Origin: CAVVGZ01 sp963747965
GTDB lineage: Bacteria; Chloroflexota; Anaerolineae; Anaerolineales; Anaerolineaceae
Length of the DNA stretch: 64,000 nucleotides
Assembly (NCBI GenBank): GCA_963747965.1
Contig: CAVVGZ010000007.1
Location: 186,001-250,000 of the forward strand
Direction: 5' to 3'
The translations under genes were made by a program, and so were the position numbers. Below, in pieces: positions 44,553-53,099 of this stretch; position 1 is the first letter of the stretch, and every line of letters starts with the position of its first letter. The notes under the pieces are model-generated. The model saw nothing but the letters and a program-made list of their open reading frames with translations. It ran no database searches and was not told the DNA's origin.

Positions 44553-46310
44553 ATGTTTGATAATGAACAACAAAACGTAACCCAGAGAATATATAAATAT
44601 TGTATCCAGAACAACCTTCCTGAAACGAATATTCAATGGAAGTGGATTCCGTTTTCAGGCCATTGGGGCATTTCCACTTCCTTTTTTCAACTGGCTGCCC
44701 GGGAAGCTCGAACCGGAAAGAACATCGTTGTGAATCAAAGAGCGCAGGAATTGGCTGAGTTGGTGGCATCAGATCTCGCTGATATAGAAGGCTTCGCTCG
44801 TATTGAGGCAAAAAACGGTTACTTAAATCTCTACTTCGATACCGGAGAATATTCCAGGCGCGTGATTGACCGGGTCCTCCAGGAAGAGGCACAATTTGGC
44901 AGGGGCAGCTCCAAAGCAGAGAAAATAATGGTTGAGTTTTCTCAACCAAATACTCATAAGGCATTTCATGTCGGGCACTTAAGAAATGTAATCCTGGGTG
45001 AATCCATCTGCCGATTGCTGGATTTTGCCGGGTATGATGTTGTGCGGGCTAATTATATTGGCGATATCGGGTTACACGTTATCAAGTGGCTGTGGAACTA
45101 TCAATCTAACCATTTCGGAGAGGTTCCCGGCGAGGATAAAACACGCTGGATGGGTGAAATTTATTCCGAAGCCGACCAAAAGTATGAAGAATCTGACCAG
45201 GTAAAAACAGACGTCCGCCAATTATTTGCAAAATGGGATCAGCGGGATGAGGGTGTGGTGGAATTATGGAGACAAACCCGGCAGTGGTCACTGGATGGAT
45301 TTGAGCAGATCTATAATCAATTGGATGTTCATTTTGATCGGGTGTATTTTGAAAGCGAAGTTGAAGAAATTGGAAAGGGCTTTGTCCAGGAGCTAATCAC
45401 GAAAAAAATTGCCAGAGATGAAAGACCTGAGGGAGCAGTGATTGTCCCGCTGGATGAGATTCTCGGGGAAAAAGAAAAATATCGTGTCCTGGTTGTCTTG
45501 CGGTCTGATGGGACTTCTCTTTATTCAACAAAGGATCTACCACTCGCAAAAAAGAAATTTGACGAGTTTAAACTATCCAGATCAGTCTACATCATTGATG
45601 TCCGGCAGTCGCTATATATGCAGCAAATCTTCAAAACGTTGGAATTAATGGGATACCTCTGGGCCAAAAACTGTTTCCACCTAGCATATGAAATTGTTAA
45701 TTTACCTGGCAACGTAACCATGTCTTCCAGAGATGGTACGGTTGTCCTGCTAGAGGATCTAATTCAGGAAGCAACTGAACGTGCCCTTGAAATAGTAAAG
45801 GCAAAAAATCCGGATTTACCCCAAGAATCCCAGGGGAAGATAGCAGCGGCTGTTGCTATGGGAGCAATAAAATACCCAATGCTTTCCAGGGAAAACACAA
45901 AAACCGTAACATTTGATTGGAATACCGCACTGGATTTAAATGGCCAGGCAGCTCCATATATCCAGTATGCTTTTGTCAGGGCTAACAGTATTTTGAAAAA
46001 AAGTGGGATCAAGTTACCAGGTACCACCCATCTGGAATATGAATTGAGCGAGCCGGAAATTCAATTAATTGATTTAATATCACGGCTCCCGGACGAAGTG
46101 GAAAAAGCATCATACGAATTTCGACCGTTATACCTTTCTAACCTGGGTTATGAAATAGCACGTGCTTTTAATGATTTCTATAACCAATGTCCTGTGCTCC
46201 AAGCGGAAGACCACGTGAAAATTTTCCGTTTACGAATGGTAGCTGCAGCAAGACAAACGATAAAAAATATTCTTTTCCTTTTAGGAATAGAGGCTCCAGA
46301 TGTCATGTAA
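44553..46310 (+). CDS. argS: Arginyl-tRNA synthetase
   Basis: A 585-aa class Ia synthetase. The HIGH-type motif is in SQPNTHKAFHVGHLRN (HVGH, about residue 136). The KMSKS equivalent is MSSRDGT, degenerate in the way common for ArgRS. The N-terminal Arg-S domain (WGISTSFFQLAAREARTGK), RSDGTSLYSTKDL and the C-terminal DALR anticodon-binding domain (AAPYIQYAFVRANSILKK to ARQTIKNILFLLGIEAP) are complete. A TATACT at about 44510 may be the promoter. Confidence 0.96.
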   Translation: MFDNEQQNVTQRIYKYCIQNNLPETNIQWKWIPFSGHWGISTSFFQLAAREARTGKNIVVNQRAQELAELVASDLADIEGFARIEAKNGYLNLYFDTGEYSRRVIDRVLQEEAQFGRGSSKAEKIMVEFSQPNTHKAFHVGHLRNVILGESICRLLDFAGYDVVRANYIGDIGLHVIKWLWNYQSNHFGEVPGEDKTRWMGEIYSEADQKYEESDQVKTDVRQLFAKWDQRDEGVVELWRQTRQWSLDGFEQIYNQLDVHFDRVYFESEVEEIGKGFVQELITKKIARDERPEGAVIVPLDEILGEKEKYRVLVVLRSDGTSLYSTKDLPLAKKKFDEFKLSRSVYIIDVRQSLYMQQIFKTLELMGYLWAKNCFHLAYEIVNLPGNVTMSSRDGTVVLLEDLIQEATERALEIVKAKNPDLPQESQGKIAAAVAMGAIKYPMLSRENTKTVTFDWNTALDLNGQAAPYIQYAFVRANSILKKSGIKLPGTTHLEYELSEPEIQLIDLISRLPDEVEKASYEFRPLYLSNLGYEIARAFNDFYNQCPVLQAEDHVKIFRLRMVAAARQTIKNILFLLGIEAPDVM

Positions 46311-46348
46311 CCATCAATATTTTATAAAAATTGTTTAGGAGAAAAAAT

Positions 46349-47674
46349 ATGGAAAAAATTCGTACATTAATCATGGGTGCTGCCGGGCGTGATTTTCATA
46401 ATTTCAATGTGTTTTTCCGTGGAAATCCTGCTTATGACGTCATTGCTTTTACTGCAACCCAGATCCCCAATATTGATAACCGAAAATATCCAGCCGCATT
46501 AGCGGGGGATTTATATCCGGAAGGGATACCCATTTATTCTGAAAGCGACCTGAGCAAGATCATTCGGGAAAAAAATATTCAACAGGTGATTTTTGCGTAT
46601 AGTGATGTGCCCCACAATTATGTAATGGATAAAGCATCAATCGTTTTAGCATCCGGAGCTGATTTCCGGCTTATGGGAACGAATTCATCCCAGTTGAAAT
46701 CTACAAAACCGGTGGTATCCATATGTGCTGTGAGGACCGGGTCTGGAAAAAGCCAAACAACCCGCAGAGTCTCACTAATATTGAGGGATATGGGGTACAA
46801 AGTAGCAGTCATCCGGCATCCTATGCCTTATGGGGATTTAGTAAAACAAAAGGTACAACGATATTCCGATTACAGTGATTTGGTTAAACATGAGTGTACG
46901 ATTGAAGAACGGGAAGAATATGAACCCCATATCGATAACGGCATGATCGTTTACGCCGGTGTGGATTATGGCGCCATTCTTGAGCAGGCTCAGGATGAAG
47001 CGGATATCATCCTATGGGATGGAGGAAATAACGATTTTTCTTTTTATAAATCCGATTTATCGATTGTAGTGGTTGATCCCCATCGTGCAGGACACGAAAA
47101 TTCCTACCATCCTGGTGAGACAAACGTGCTTTTGGCAGACGTTTTTGTTATCAATAAAATCGATACAGCCAATCCAGAGAAAGTGATAGAGGTTCGGAAC
47201 AATATTCGTAAGATGAATCCGGATGCAGTTGTTATTGAAGCGGCGTCGCCTCTATTTTTAGACGATCCAGCAGCAATCCTGGGAAAACGTGTCCTTGTAA
47301 TTGAGGATGGCCCCACTCTCACCCACGGCGAAATGGCGTATGGGGCAGGCTGGGTAGCAGCCCGCCGCTATGGAGCGAAAGAGATTGTAGATCCGCGCCC
47401 TTATGCGGTTCGTTCGATAATCGATACATATAACAAGTATCCGACTACGGGAGCAATTTTGCCGGCCATGGGATATGGAGATAAGATGGTGGCTGACCTG
47501 GAGGAGACAATCAATGCAACCCCGGTTGACCTGGTTATCTCTGCAACACCTATTGACCTAACCCGCATATTAAAAATTAACAAACCACTCCAGCGGGTAC
47601 GCTATGAACTTCAGGAGATTGGTTTTCCGACCTTGAAGGATGTTCTCACAAGAAAATTTGAGCGAACATTATAG
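46349..47674 (+). CDS. Cyclic 2,3-diphosphoglycerate synthetase-like P-loop protein
   Basis: A 441-aa protein. The N-terminal Rossmann-like part begins LIMGAAGRDFHNFNVFFRGN; the P-loop is VRTGSGKSQTTRRVS (about residue 130). Later motifs are LWDGGNNDFSFYKSDL, VVDPHRAGHENSYHPGETN and VFVINKIDTA, a GTPase-like specificity motif. It resembles the family of archaeal cyclic 2,3-diphosphoglycerate synthetases, widespread in bacteria where the substrate is unproven. AGGAG lies just before the ATG at 46349. It stands between argS and obg on the same strand. Confidence 0.83.
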   Translation: MEKIRTLIMGAAGRDFHNFNVFFRGNPAYDVIAFTATQIPNIDNRKYPAALAGDLYPEGIPIYSESDLSKIIREKNIQQVIFAYSDVPHNYVMDKASIVLASGADFRLMGTNSSQLKSTKPVVSICAVRTGSGKSQTTRRVSLILRDMGYKVAVIRHPMPYGDLVKQKVQRYSDYSDLVKHECTIEEREEYEPHIDNGMIVYAGVDYGAILEQAQDEADIILWDGGNNDFSFYKSDLSIVVVDPHRAGHENSYHPGETNVLLADVFVINKIDTANPEKVIEVRNNIRKMNPDAVVIEAASPLFLDDPAAILGKRVLVIEDGPTLTHGEMAYGAGWVAARRYGAKEIVDPRPYAVRSIIDTYNKYPTTGAILPAMGYGDKMVADLEETINATPVDLVISATPIDLTRILKINKPLQRVRYELQEIGFPTLKDVLTRKFERTL

Positions 47675-47727
47675 ATTTTTATTGACTAAATATTGCGAAA
47701 ACTGGAAAGTTAAAGAATTTTACGATT

Positions 47728-48987
47728 ATGTTTATTGATGAAGCCCAAATTACTGTCAGATCTGGAAAGGGTGGAGATGGGATGGTTCATTTCCGCAGGG
47801 AGAAATATGTTCCCAGGGGGGGGCCTGATGGCGGGGATGGCGGCCGGGGTGGGAATGTAATCATGGAAGTATCAATTACCCTCAATACCCTTTCACACTT
47901 CCATTATAAAAAGAAATATATTGCCGAAGACGGGAAAAATGGCGGAACTTCCAAGAAAACCGGTCGTTCTGCAGAAGCTCTTATTGTAAATGTACCTCCC
48001 GGAACAATTCTGTATGACTCGGTTTCTGGTGAGATCCTGGGGGATTTAACCAGTGCAGGTCAGCAGTTGGTAATTGCTACCGGTGGGCGAGGCGGGAGAG
48101 GGAATGCCAGGTTTGCAAATTCAAGGGATCAAGCTCCCCGGATTGCAGAAAGGGGCGAACCGGGACAGGAGCGATTGTTAAAACTTGAATTGAAGTTAAT
48201 CGCTGATGTTGGGATAGTAGGTGTGCCAAATGCCGGAAAATCGAGTTTGCTGGCAGCCATAACCAGGGCAACACCTAAAATTGGTGATTATCCGTTCACT
48301 ACTATTGAGCCAAACCTGGGTGTGGTTGAAATGGACCTGGATAATTCATTCGTTGTAGCCGATATCCCCGGTTTATTAGAAGGAGCTCATGCTGGTGTAG
48401 GATTGGGAGATAGTTTTCTGCGTCATATACAGCGCACGCGGATAATCATCCACCTATTAGATGGACTTTCACAGGATCCAATTGCCGATTTTTCTCAAAC
48501 CAATAATGAAATGGCATTATTTGATCCGGACCTACAGGAAAAGTACCAAATTGTTGCAGTTAATAAAATTGATCTCCCGGAGGTCCAGCAAAAATGGCCG
48601 GATATCAAAGAAAAATTGGCTAAATTGGGCCATTCTGCCTTTGCAATATCTGCTTTCTCAAGAGACAATTTGGATGTGCTTCTTAAAAAGACCATGGAAC
48701 AGCTTGAAAAGATTCCCCCGGTGGAACAAGTATCCGAAATGCCTGTTTATCGAACGAAGAAAGATATCAGGGATTACCAGATTGAAAAAACTGAAGATGG
48801 CTGGCGGGTTAGTGGAGAACGAATTGAACGTTCGGCTGCTATGACATACTGGGAACATGATGGTTCAATCCGCCGTTTTCAAAGGCTGATTGGGACAATT
48901 GGTCTGGAGGATGCACTGAGGAAAGCCGGAATCAAATCGGGAGATACGGTGCACATCGGACCGTATGAACTGGAATGGCAGGATTGA
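47728..48987 (+). CDS. obg: Obg family GTPase
   Basis: A 419-aa ribosome-assembly GTPase. The glycine-rich Obg domain (GKGGDGMVHFRREKYVPRGG, GGDGGRGGNVI) covers residues 1-155. The G domain follows: GVPNAGKSSLLAAITRA (G1), FTTIEPNLGVV (G2), DIPGLLEGAHAGVGLG (G3), VAVNKIDLPE (G4). A C-terminal OCT domain (GWRVSGERIERSAAMT... GDTVHIGPYELEW) is present, as in many Gram-positive and Chloroflexota Obg proteins. nadD starts 1 bp after the stop. Confidence 0.97.
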   Translation: MFIDEAQITVRSGKGGDGMVHFRREKYVPRGGPDGGDGGRGGNVIMEVSITLNTLSHFHYKKKYIAEDGKNGGTSKKTGRSAEALIVNVPPGTILYDSVSGEILGDLTSAGQQLVIATGGRGGRGNARFANSRDQAPRIAERGEPGQERLLKLELKLIADVGIVGVPNAGKSSLLAAITRATPKIGDYPFTTIEPNLGVVEMDLDNSFVVADIPGLLEGAHAGVGLGDSFLRHIQRTRIIIHLLDGLSQDPIADFSQTNNEMALFDPDLQEKYQIVAVNKIDLPEVQQKWPDIKEKLAKLGHSAFAISAFSRDNLDVLLKKTMEQLEKIPPVEQVSEMPVYRTKKDIRDYQIEKTEDGWRVSGERIERSAAMTYWEHDGSIRRFQRLIGTIGLEDALRKAGIKSGDTVHIGPYELEWQD

Positions 48988-48988
48988 T

Positions 48989-49588
48989 ATGCGTATAGGT
49001 GTTTTTGGCGGTACCTTCGATCCCCCTCATATGGGGCATCTTATTTTAGCAGATGAGGCTCGTTATCAACTTGGGATTGATTTACTGTTGTGGGTACTTA
49101 CCCCAGCTCCTCCCCATAAATTGGGTCAGAGTATCAGTCCAACGGATCAACGATTGAAACTGGTGAAAAAGACGATTGAAAAAAATCCAAATTTTACACT
49201 ATCAACAGTTGAGCTCGACCGCCCAGGACCCCATTATGTAATTGACACAATCCGCCTTTTAAAGGAAAAATTCCTCAATGATGAGATTTATTATCTAATG
49301 GGTGGAGATTCTTTGCGAAATCTGCCAAAGTGGAATGAACCCATTGATTTTATCTGGTCCTGTGATGGGTTGGGGGTAATGCGACGTCCTGGTGATAGAA
49401 TCGATCTTGAGGAATTAGAAGAAAAGATTCCTGGTATAACCGCAAGAGTGACCTTTATTGATGCCCCCTTACTGGAGATTTCCTCCTCGCAAATTAGGGA
49501 AAGGATCTCCCAAGGGAGACCCTTTCAATATTATCTTCTTCCGGAAGTCTACAGCATGATCTTAAACTCCGGGTATTATCAAGAGTAA
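48989..49588 (+). CDS. nadD: Nicotinate-nucleotide adenylyltransferase
   Basis: A 199-aa NadD: GVFGGTFDPPHMGHLILADE (nucleotidyl transfer, HxGH-type) and EISSSQIRERISQGRPFQYY (ISSSxIR). It adenylates nicotinate mononucleotide in NAD synthesis. The frame continues upstream into obg, but the ATG at 48989 (MRIGVFGG) is the standard start, 1 bp after the obg stop. obg-nadD linkage is common in bacteria. Confidence 0.96.
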   Translation: MRIGVFGGTFDPPHMGHLILADEARYQLGIDLLLWVLTPAPPHKLGQSISPTDQRLKLVKKTIEKNPNFTLSTVELDRPGPHYVIDTIRLLKEKFLNDEIYYLMGGDSLRNLPKWNEPIDFIWSCDGLGVMRRPGDRIDLEELEEKIPGITARVTFIDAPLLEISSSQIRERISQGRPFQYYLLPEVYSMILNSGYYQE

Positions 49589-49604
49589 ATTTTACGGGAT
49601 TATA

Positions 49605-50456
49605 TTAATCCTGGTGAATTAATAATAATTTTCCAAGGTTAATGTCAATTACAAAATCCAGGACAGGTCCTTGCCCATTTGTATTGTAATTCCCCCCTTC
49701 AATATCCCAGACACCCTCAAATTCCACATTTTTTAGTTCTCCATTGACGCGAATATTAGCAGAGATTCCGTCCGGTATGATTATTGTCATAGAACCTACT
49801 CCCAGGTCAACTTCTACTTCTGCCCCCCGTTTTAAAGATCCCCCAAAATCAAGAAGATAAGAACCGGCTCCGCCTCTAAAGGACATATGTCTGAAATTTG
49901 CGTTGGCAAGTCCTTTCATGGTGACATTGGAGGCGCCGGTAGTGTAGGATAGTTCCTCCATGTCGGCCGGGTTTAATTCCTGGAATATGATTTCATTATG
50001 ACTTGCTCCATCATTGATGATTATGGAAGTCAAGGGAATGCCAGTTAGATCGCAAATTCCATTGTAAGCCCCGGCATTGAGAGTTAAATCTGTGGCAACA
50101 TCACCAATTTGCAAATCCCATTCATTTACCAGTTTTCCAACAGGTAAAGATGCAGATACATCCTCGGTTTGACTTATCTGAATTTCATTTTCCAAAAGAG
50201 TCAGAGACGGCTTTAGTGTTTGAAAGTTATAATCAATTGTCCCGGTAAGAATTTTTCCTGTTGTTTTACTGATGATCAATTCACCAGCGCCCATATTTAT
50301 TTCCAACTCGATGGGAGTGGCAACATCCTCAAGGTCTTCGTGTATTTCAAATGTCTGTACTTCCCGGGTCACGGTTTCCTTTATCGGGATTGTAATCGTG
50401 CAAGAGAGGGATAAAGCCGCCAGAAGCAAGAGAATGATAATGGTGTTTTTTTTCAT
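49605..50456 (-). CDS. Toast-rack (LiaF/DUF2154-like) lipoprotein
   Basis: A 283-aa exported lipoprotein. The signal peptide IIILLLLAALSLSC ends in a lipobox (LSLSC). The mature protein is a series of beta strands with regular motifs such as LEINMGAGELIISKTTG, LTLNAGAYNGICDLTGIPLT, MSFRGGAGSYLLDFGGSL and VDLGVGSMTIIIPDGISANI. This matches the toast-rack beta-solenoid found in LiaF-like envelope-stress proteins. It is the last gene of the ECF sigma operon, suggesting an envelope function. Confidence 0.8.
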   Translation of the reverse strand: MKKNTIIILLLLAALSLSCTITIPIKETVTREVQTFEIHEDLEDVATPIELEINMGAGELIISKTTGKILTGTIDYNFQTLKPSLTLLENEIQISQTEDVSASLPVGKLVNEWDLQIGDVATDLTLNAGAYNGICDLTGIPLTSIIINDGASHNEIIFQELNPADMEELSYTTGASNVTMKGLANANFRHMSFRGGAGSYLLDFGGSLKRGAEVEVDLGVGSMTIIIPDGISANIRVNGELKNVEFEGVWDIEGGNYNTNGQGPVLDFVIDINLGKLLLIHQD

Positions 50457-50521
50457 TTATACTCTCCACTATGCAACCATATATTATTTCTAATCCCCGT
50501 TTTTTATCATTATCGGTTTCG

Positions 50522-51511
50522 CTATTGATTGCCAAGCCCTTCTGATTGTGGGGCAAACAAACCAAAACGGCTTAGGATTACACCCCCCAACCCCAGAAAG
50601 CCTATTAGCACTCCCGGAATCCAACCGACGCAGGGAATCCATCCAATTCCACGTACCACAAGGGTAAGCAGCAAGGTTCCTAACCCTGCGCACACCGGGG
50701 CAGCCCAGCTCTGATGAATGCTGGATGATAGGCGGCTGCCTACCTCGTAACCCATTGCAATCCAACCGGCGATATAAGCGATGCCCAAAATAATAATCCC
50801 CAATAAACCTAAAGGTATCAAAATAATAGTTATCATGAGAATAATTAATATTCCGGGAGCAACAATCGCAGTAAGCAATCCCAGACTTGCGGATATTAAT
50901 GGCTGCCTGGAAATCACATTACCCATTCTGGTGATTGGTTTTTCAAAGAAAAGGGCTGAAAATGCAGCCAACGCTGCCAAAGCGAGAGCCTGAAATAATC
51001 CCCAGGAAAGGTCCCGAATTGGTGTGAGAATCCCATTTATGACAGGAGTTCCCTGGTTACCTTTGGGTGATGCCCCGGAGATAAAAGGCATAATTTCAGG
51101 AATATTAATTCTACCAGGTAGCTGAAAAGAGGAATTGCCCCGAATAATCGCTCCATCTGCCTGCTTAAGAGAAGTGCCAACTGTATTTAAATCACCATTT
51201 ACAACGGAAGTATCCCCGAGGCTTACAGAACCGCCGATGGCGGTGATGCTGCCTTGTATCGTCCCATTTGCATCCAGGGATCCACCAACCAGAACAACTT
51301 GACCATTTACCAAGGATCCTTCCTGCAGTTTAGCACTTCCCCCAAAAATTACGAGATCGCCATTAAGCACTTCTTTGTCACGTAACTCATAATTTCCACC
51401 CAATACTATTTTGTCCCCATCTGGACCCTGGGCATATACTGGAGATGGTACCGCCAGTACGATAAAAACGAACAATAATTTTAGGAAACAGGAGATTTTT
51501 TGAATTCTCAT
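50522..51511 (-). CDS. Bactofilin-like beta-helix membrane protein
   Basis: A 329-aa protein. A cleavable signal peptide (FLKLLFVFIVLAVPSPVYAQ) is followed by about five beta-helix repeats of about 18 residues, seen as NGDLVIFGGS, NGQVVLVGGS, QGSITAIGGS and NGDLNTVGTS, characteristic of polymer-forming (bactofilin) domains. A linker and four membrane helices (e.g. LLTAIVAPGILIILMITIIL) complete it. Start at 51511 overlaps the anti-sigma stop (ATGA). An exported bactofilin fold attached to a membrane domain is unlike classic cytoplasmic bactofilins. Probably an envelope stress effector. Confidence 0.75.
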   Translation of the reverse strand: MRIQKISCFLKLLFVFIVLAVPSPVYAQGPDGDKIVLGGNYELRDKEVLNGDLVIFGGSAKLQEGSLVNGQVVLVGGSLDANGTIQGSITAIGGSVSLGDTSVVNGDLNTVGTSLKQADGAIIRGNSSFQLPGRINIPEIMPFISGASPKGNQGTPVINGILTPIRDLSWGLFQALALAALAAFSALFFEKPITRMGNVISRQPLISASLGLLTAIVAPGILIILMITIILIPLGLLGIIILGIAYIAGWIAMGYEVGSRLSSSIHQSWAAPVCAGLGTLLLTLVVRGIGWIPCVGWIPGVLIGFLGLGGVILSRFGLFAPQSEGLGNQ

Positions 51512-52047
51512 TTTGTCCTGACTCCTTGAAGGGAAATCCGCCAAATTGAATAAATCCATAGAACCGTCAACAGGCAGAAAGTGGAAGAAAACACTAGTGT
51601 GTAATAGAAAGGAATGATTGGGGGAATAACATTAAATACCGTGGTAGAGAACATATGCAGCAGATTAATGACCATGACTAAATTATTTATTGAGTTGATC
51701 ACGCCAATGATGAGGCCGGCAGGAGAAGCCAATACCATTGTCAGTCCAAAGGCAATCAACAAAGCAAGGACTGTCCCGGTAGATGAAATCAGGAGCATTT
51801 TTCTGGCCTGCATGGTTCTGGCAAGCAATTTGCGGTTGTCAAGCTCCATATACCACTTTTCGACAAAATTGGGTGACGGTTTTACCATTTGAACAGATTG
51901 AATTTGCTTGCATACAGCCTGCCAGGAATTAAATAGGGTTTCGCATTCCGGGCAAGCCTTGAGATGTTCAATCAGGTATTTTTTTTCTGCTGAAGATATC
52001 GATGTTCCTGAGAAAATCAAGTCCTCAAAATGCCGATGAATGGTCAT
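51508..52047 (-). CDS. Anti-sigma factor with zinc-binding domain and membrane helices
   Basis: A 179-aa protein. The N-terminal anti-sigma zinc motif is EHLKACPECETLF (HxxxCxxC, residues 28-37), which would bind the ECF sigma factor in the cytoplasm. Two membrane helices follow (MLLISSTGTVLALLIAFGLT and FYYTLVFSSTFCLLTVLWI). The ATG overlaps the sigma gene stop by 4 bp, as expected for a sigma/anti-sigma pair. Signal inputs would act on the membrane part. Confidence 0.85.
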   Translation of the reverse strand: MTIHRHFEDLIFSGTSISSAEKKYLIEHLKACPECETLFNSWQAVCKQIQSVQMVKPSPNFVEKWYMELDNRKLLARTMQARKMLLISSTGTVLALLIAFGLTMVLASPAGLIIGVINSINNLVMVINLLHMFSTTVFNVIPPIIPFYYTLVFSSTFCLLTVLWIYSIWRISLQGVRTK

Positions 52048-52619
52048 GTCCCCTCCGTAACAGGTGAAAATTGTTTTTCGGATAGCAACCAGAGGGTAGC
52101 CAGTTGTTTCCGAATTCGGTGCAAACGACTTTTTACAGCACTTACTGAAAGGGAAAGCGATTTGCCAATTTCCTTCTCTGAAAAATCGTACCAGTAGAAC
52201 AAAATTATCATGGCTCTGTCCTCCGGTTTTAATAATGAGATCACCTGCTGCACCTGTTCCTGTTTCATAGCATCCATTACAGATTTTTCGGGATTCGGTA
52301 GAGGATCCGGTATGTTCCCTTCCGGTAAAACATCCATTGAGAAACTTGGTAAACTCCGGTGACGAAGCAGGTCAATACAAAAATGGGCTGCAATGGATAA
52401 AAGCCAGGTCGAGAATGAACGGTTTGGATCATATTTGTTTATCCCTTGATAGGCACGCCAAAAGGTCTCCTGAGCTGCGTCCTCGGCTTCCTGCCTGTTG
52501 CCAAGCATACGAAAACAGAGGTTGAATACCGGTGTCTGGAAGCGTTCCAACAGGGTAGTGAAAGCAAGGTCGTCTCCCTGCTTGATCTGCTTGAGCAGAT
52601 CTGCATCTAGATTGGTCAC
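52044..52619 (-). CDS. ECF-type RNA polymerase sigma factor
   Basis: A 191-aa sigma70-family ECF factor. Region 2 contains LEAERFQTPV-like LLERFQTPVFNLCFRMLGNR and AEDAAQETFWRAYQGI; region 4 contains LLKPEDRAMIILFYWYDFSE and SVSAVKSRLHRIRKQLATLW. The GTG at 52619 is chosen because AGGAG lies 6 bp upstream; ATG at 52664 and TTG at 52679 are alternatives. It directs the operon of envelope genes downstream, presumably including itself. Confidence 0.9.
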   Translation of the reverse strand: MTNLDADLLKQIKQGDDLAFTTLLERFQTPVFNLCFRMLGNRQEAEDAAQETFWRAYQGINKYDPNRSFSTWLLSIAAHFCIDLLRHRSLPSFSMDVLPEGNIPDPLPNPEKSVMDAMKQEQVQQVISLLKPEDRAMIILFYWYDFSEKEIGKSLSLSVSAVKSRLHRIRKQLATLWLLSEKQFSPVTEGT

Positions 52620-52679
52620 CGGATACTCCTGAATTTTCTTTTCATCTAATATACGAAGCAGCATGCAAGCAAGTTTCAA

Positions 52680-53099
52680 ATTTATGGGTTACTGGTGGAA
52701 GTGAGTCAATAGTTAGTATTTTTGTGCATGTGATAGAAAATAAAGAAATCCCTGAAAAGCGATAAAGCGATCAAGAATTGAATTTGACTTTTTAATTATT
52801 CTCTCTATAATGATCATAAAGAATGTAAAAAGCATAACGTAAAAACGTACCAAGGCGCATGCCTTGCTTTGATGTGAATATGGACAATTAAGTATAATGG
52901 TTTTATGGTTGATATATAACAGCTCGTATTCTGATGTCTTTATCGTTCCAATTTCCATCCAGGCTCAAATTATTCAGTTATTAATGGTAGATACATTAGC
53001 GGACATAGTTGAAAACTAATTTCGTGTCGGACATCTGGTGTATTTACAATCTACCTGATGTTTTAATATCCATATTTACAATCATAGTTAGGAGGATAA
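52680..53099 (+). promoter_or_regulatory. Intergenic region with promoter and long leader of the liv operon
   Basis: No gene is recognised in these 420 bp. On the plus strand there is TTGACT (52784-52789), 16 bp, TATAAT (52806-52811), about 280 nt before the binding protein, giving a long 5' leader. A second TATAAT near 52891-52896 could start a shorter message. The leader contains the perfect hairpin CAAGGC-GCAT-GCCTTG near 52852-52867. The ribosome site AGGAGG precedes the ATG at 53100. Confidence 0.5.

Noticed and set aside
52713..52958. 81-codon minus-strand frame upstream of the sigma factor
   Set aside because: AT-rich, no ribosome site, no recognisable pattern, and it covers the plus-strand promoter of the liv operon.
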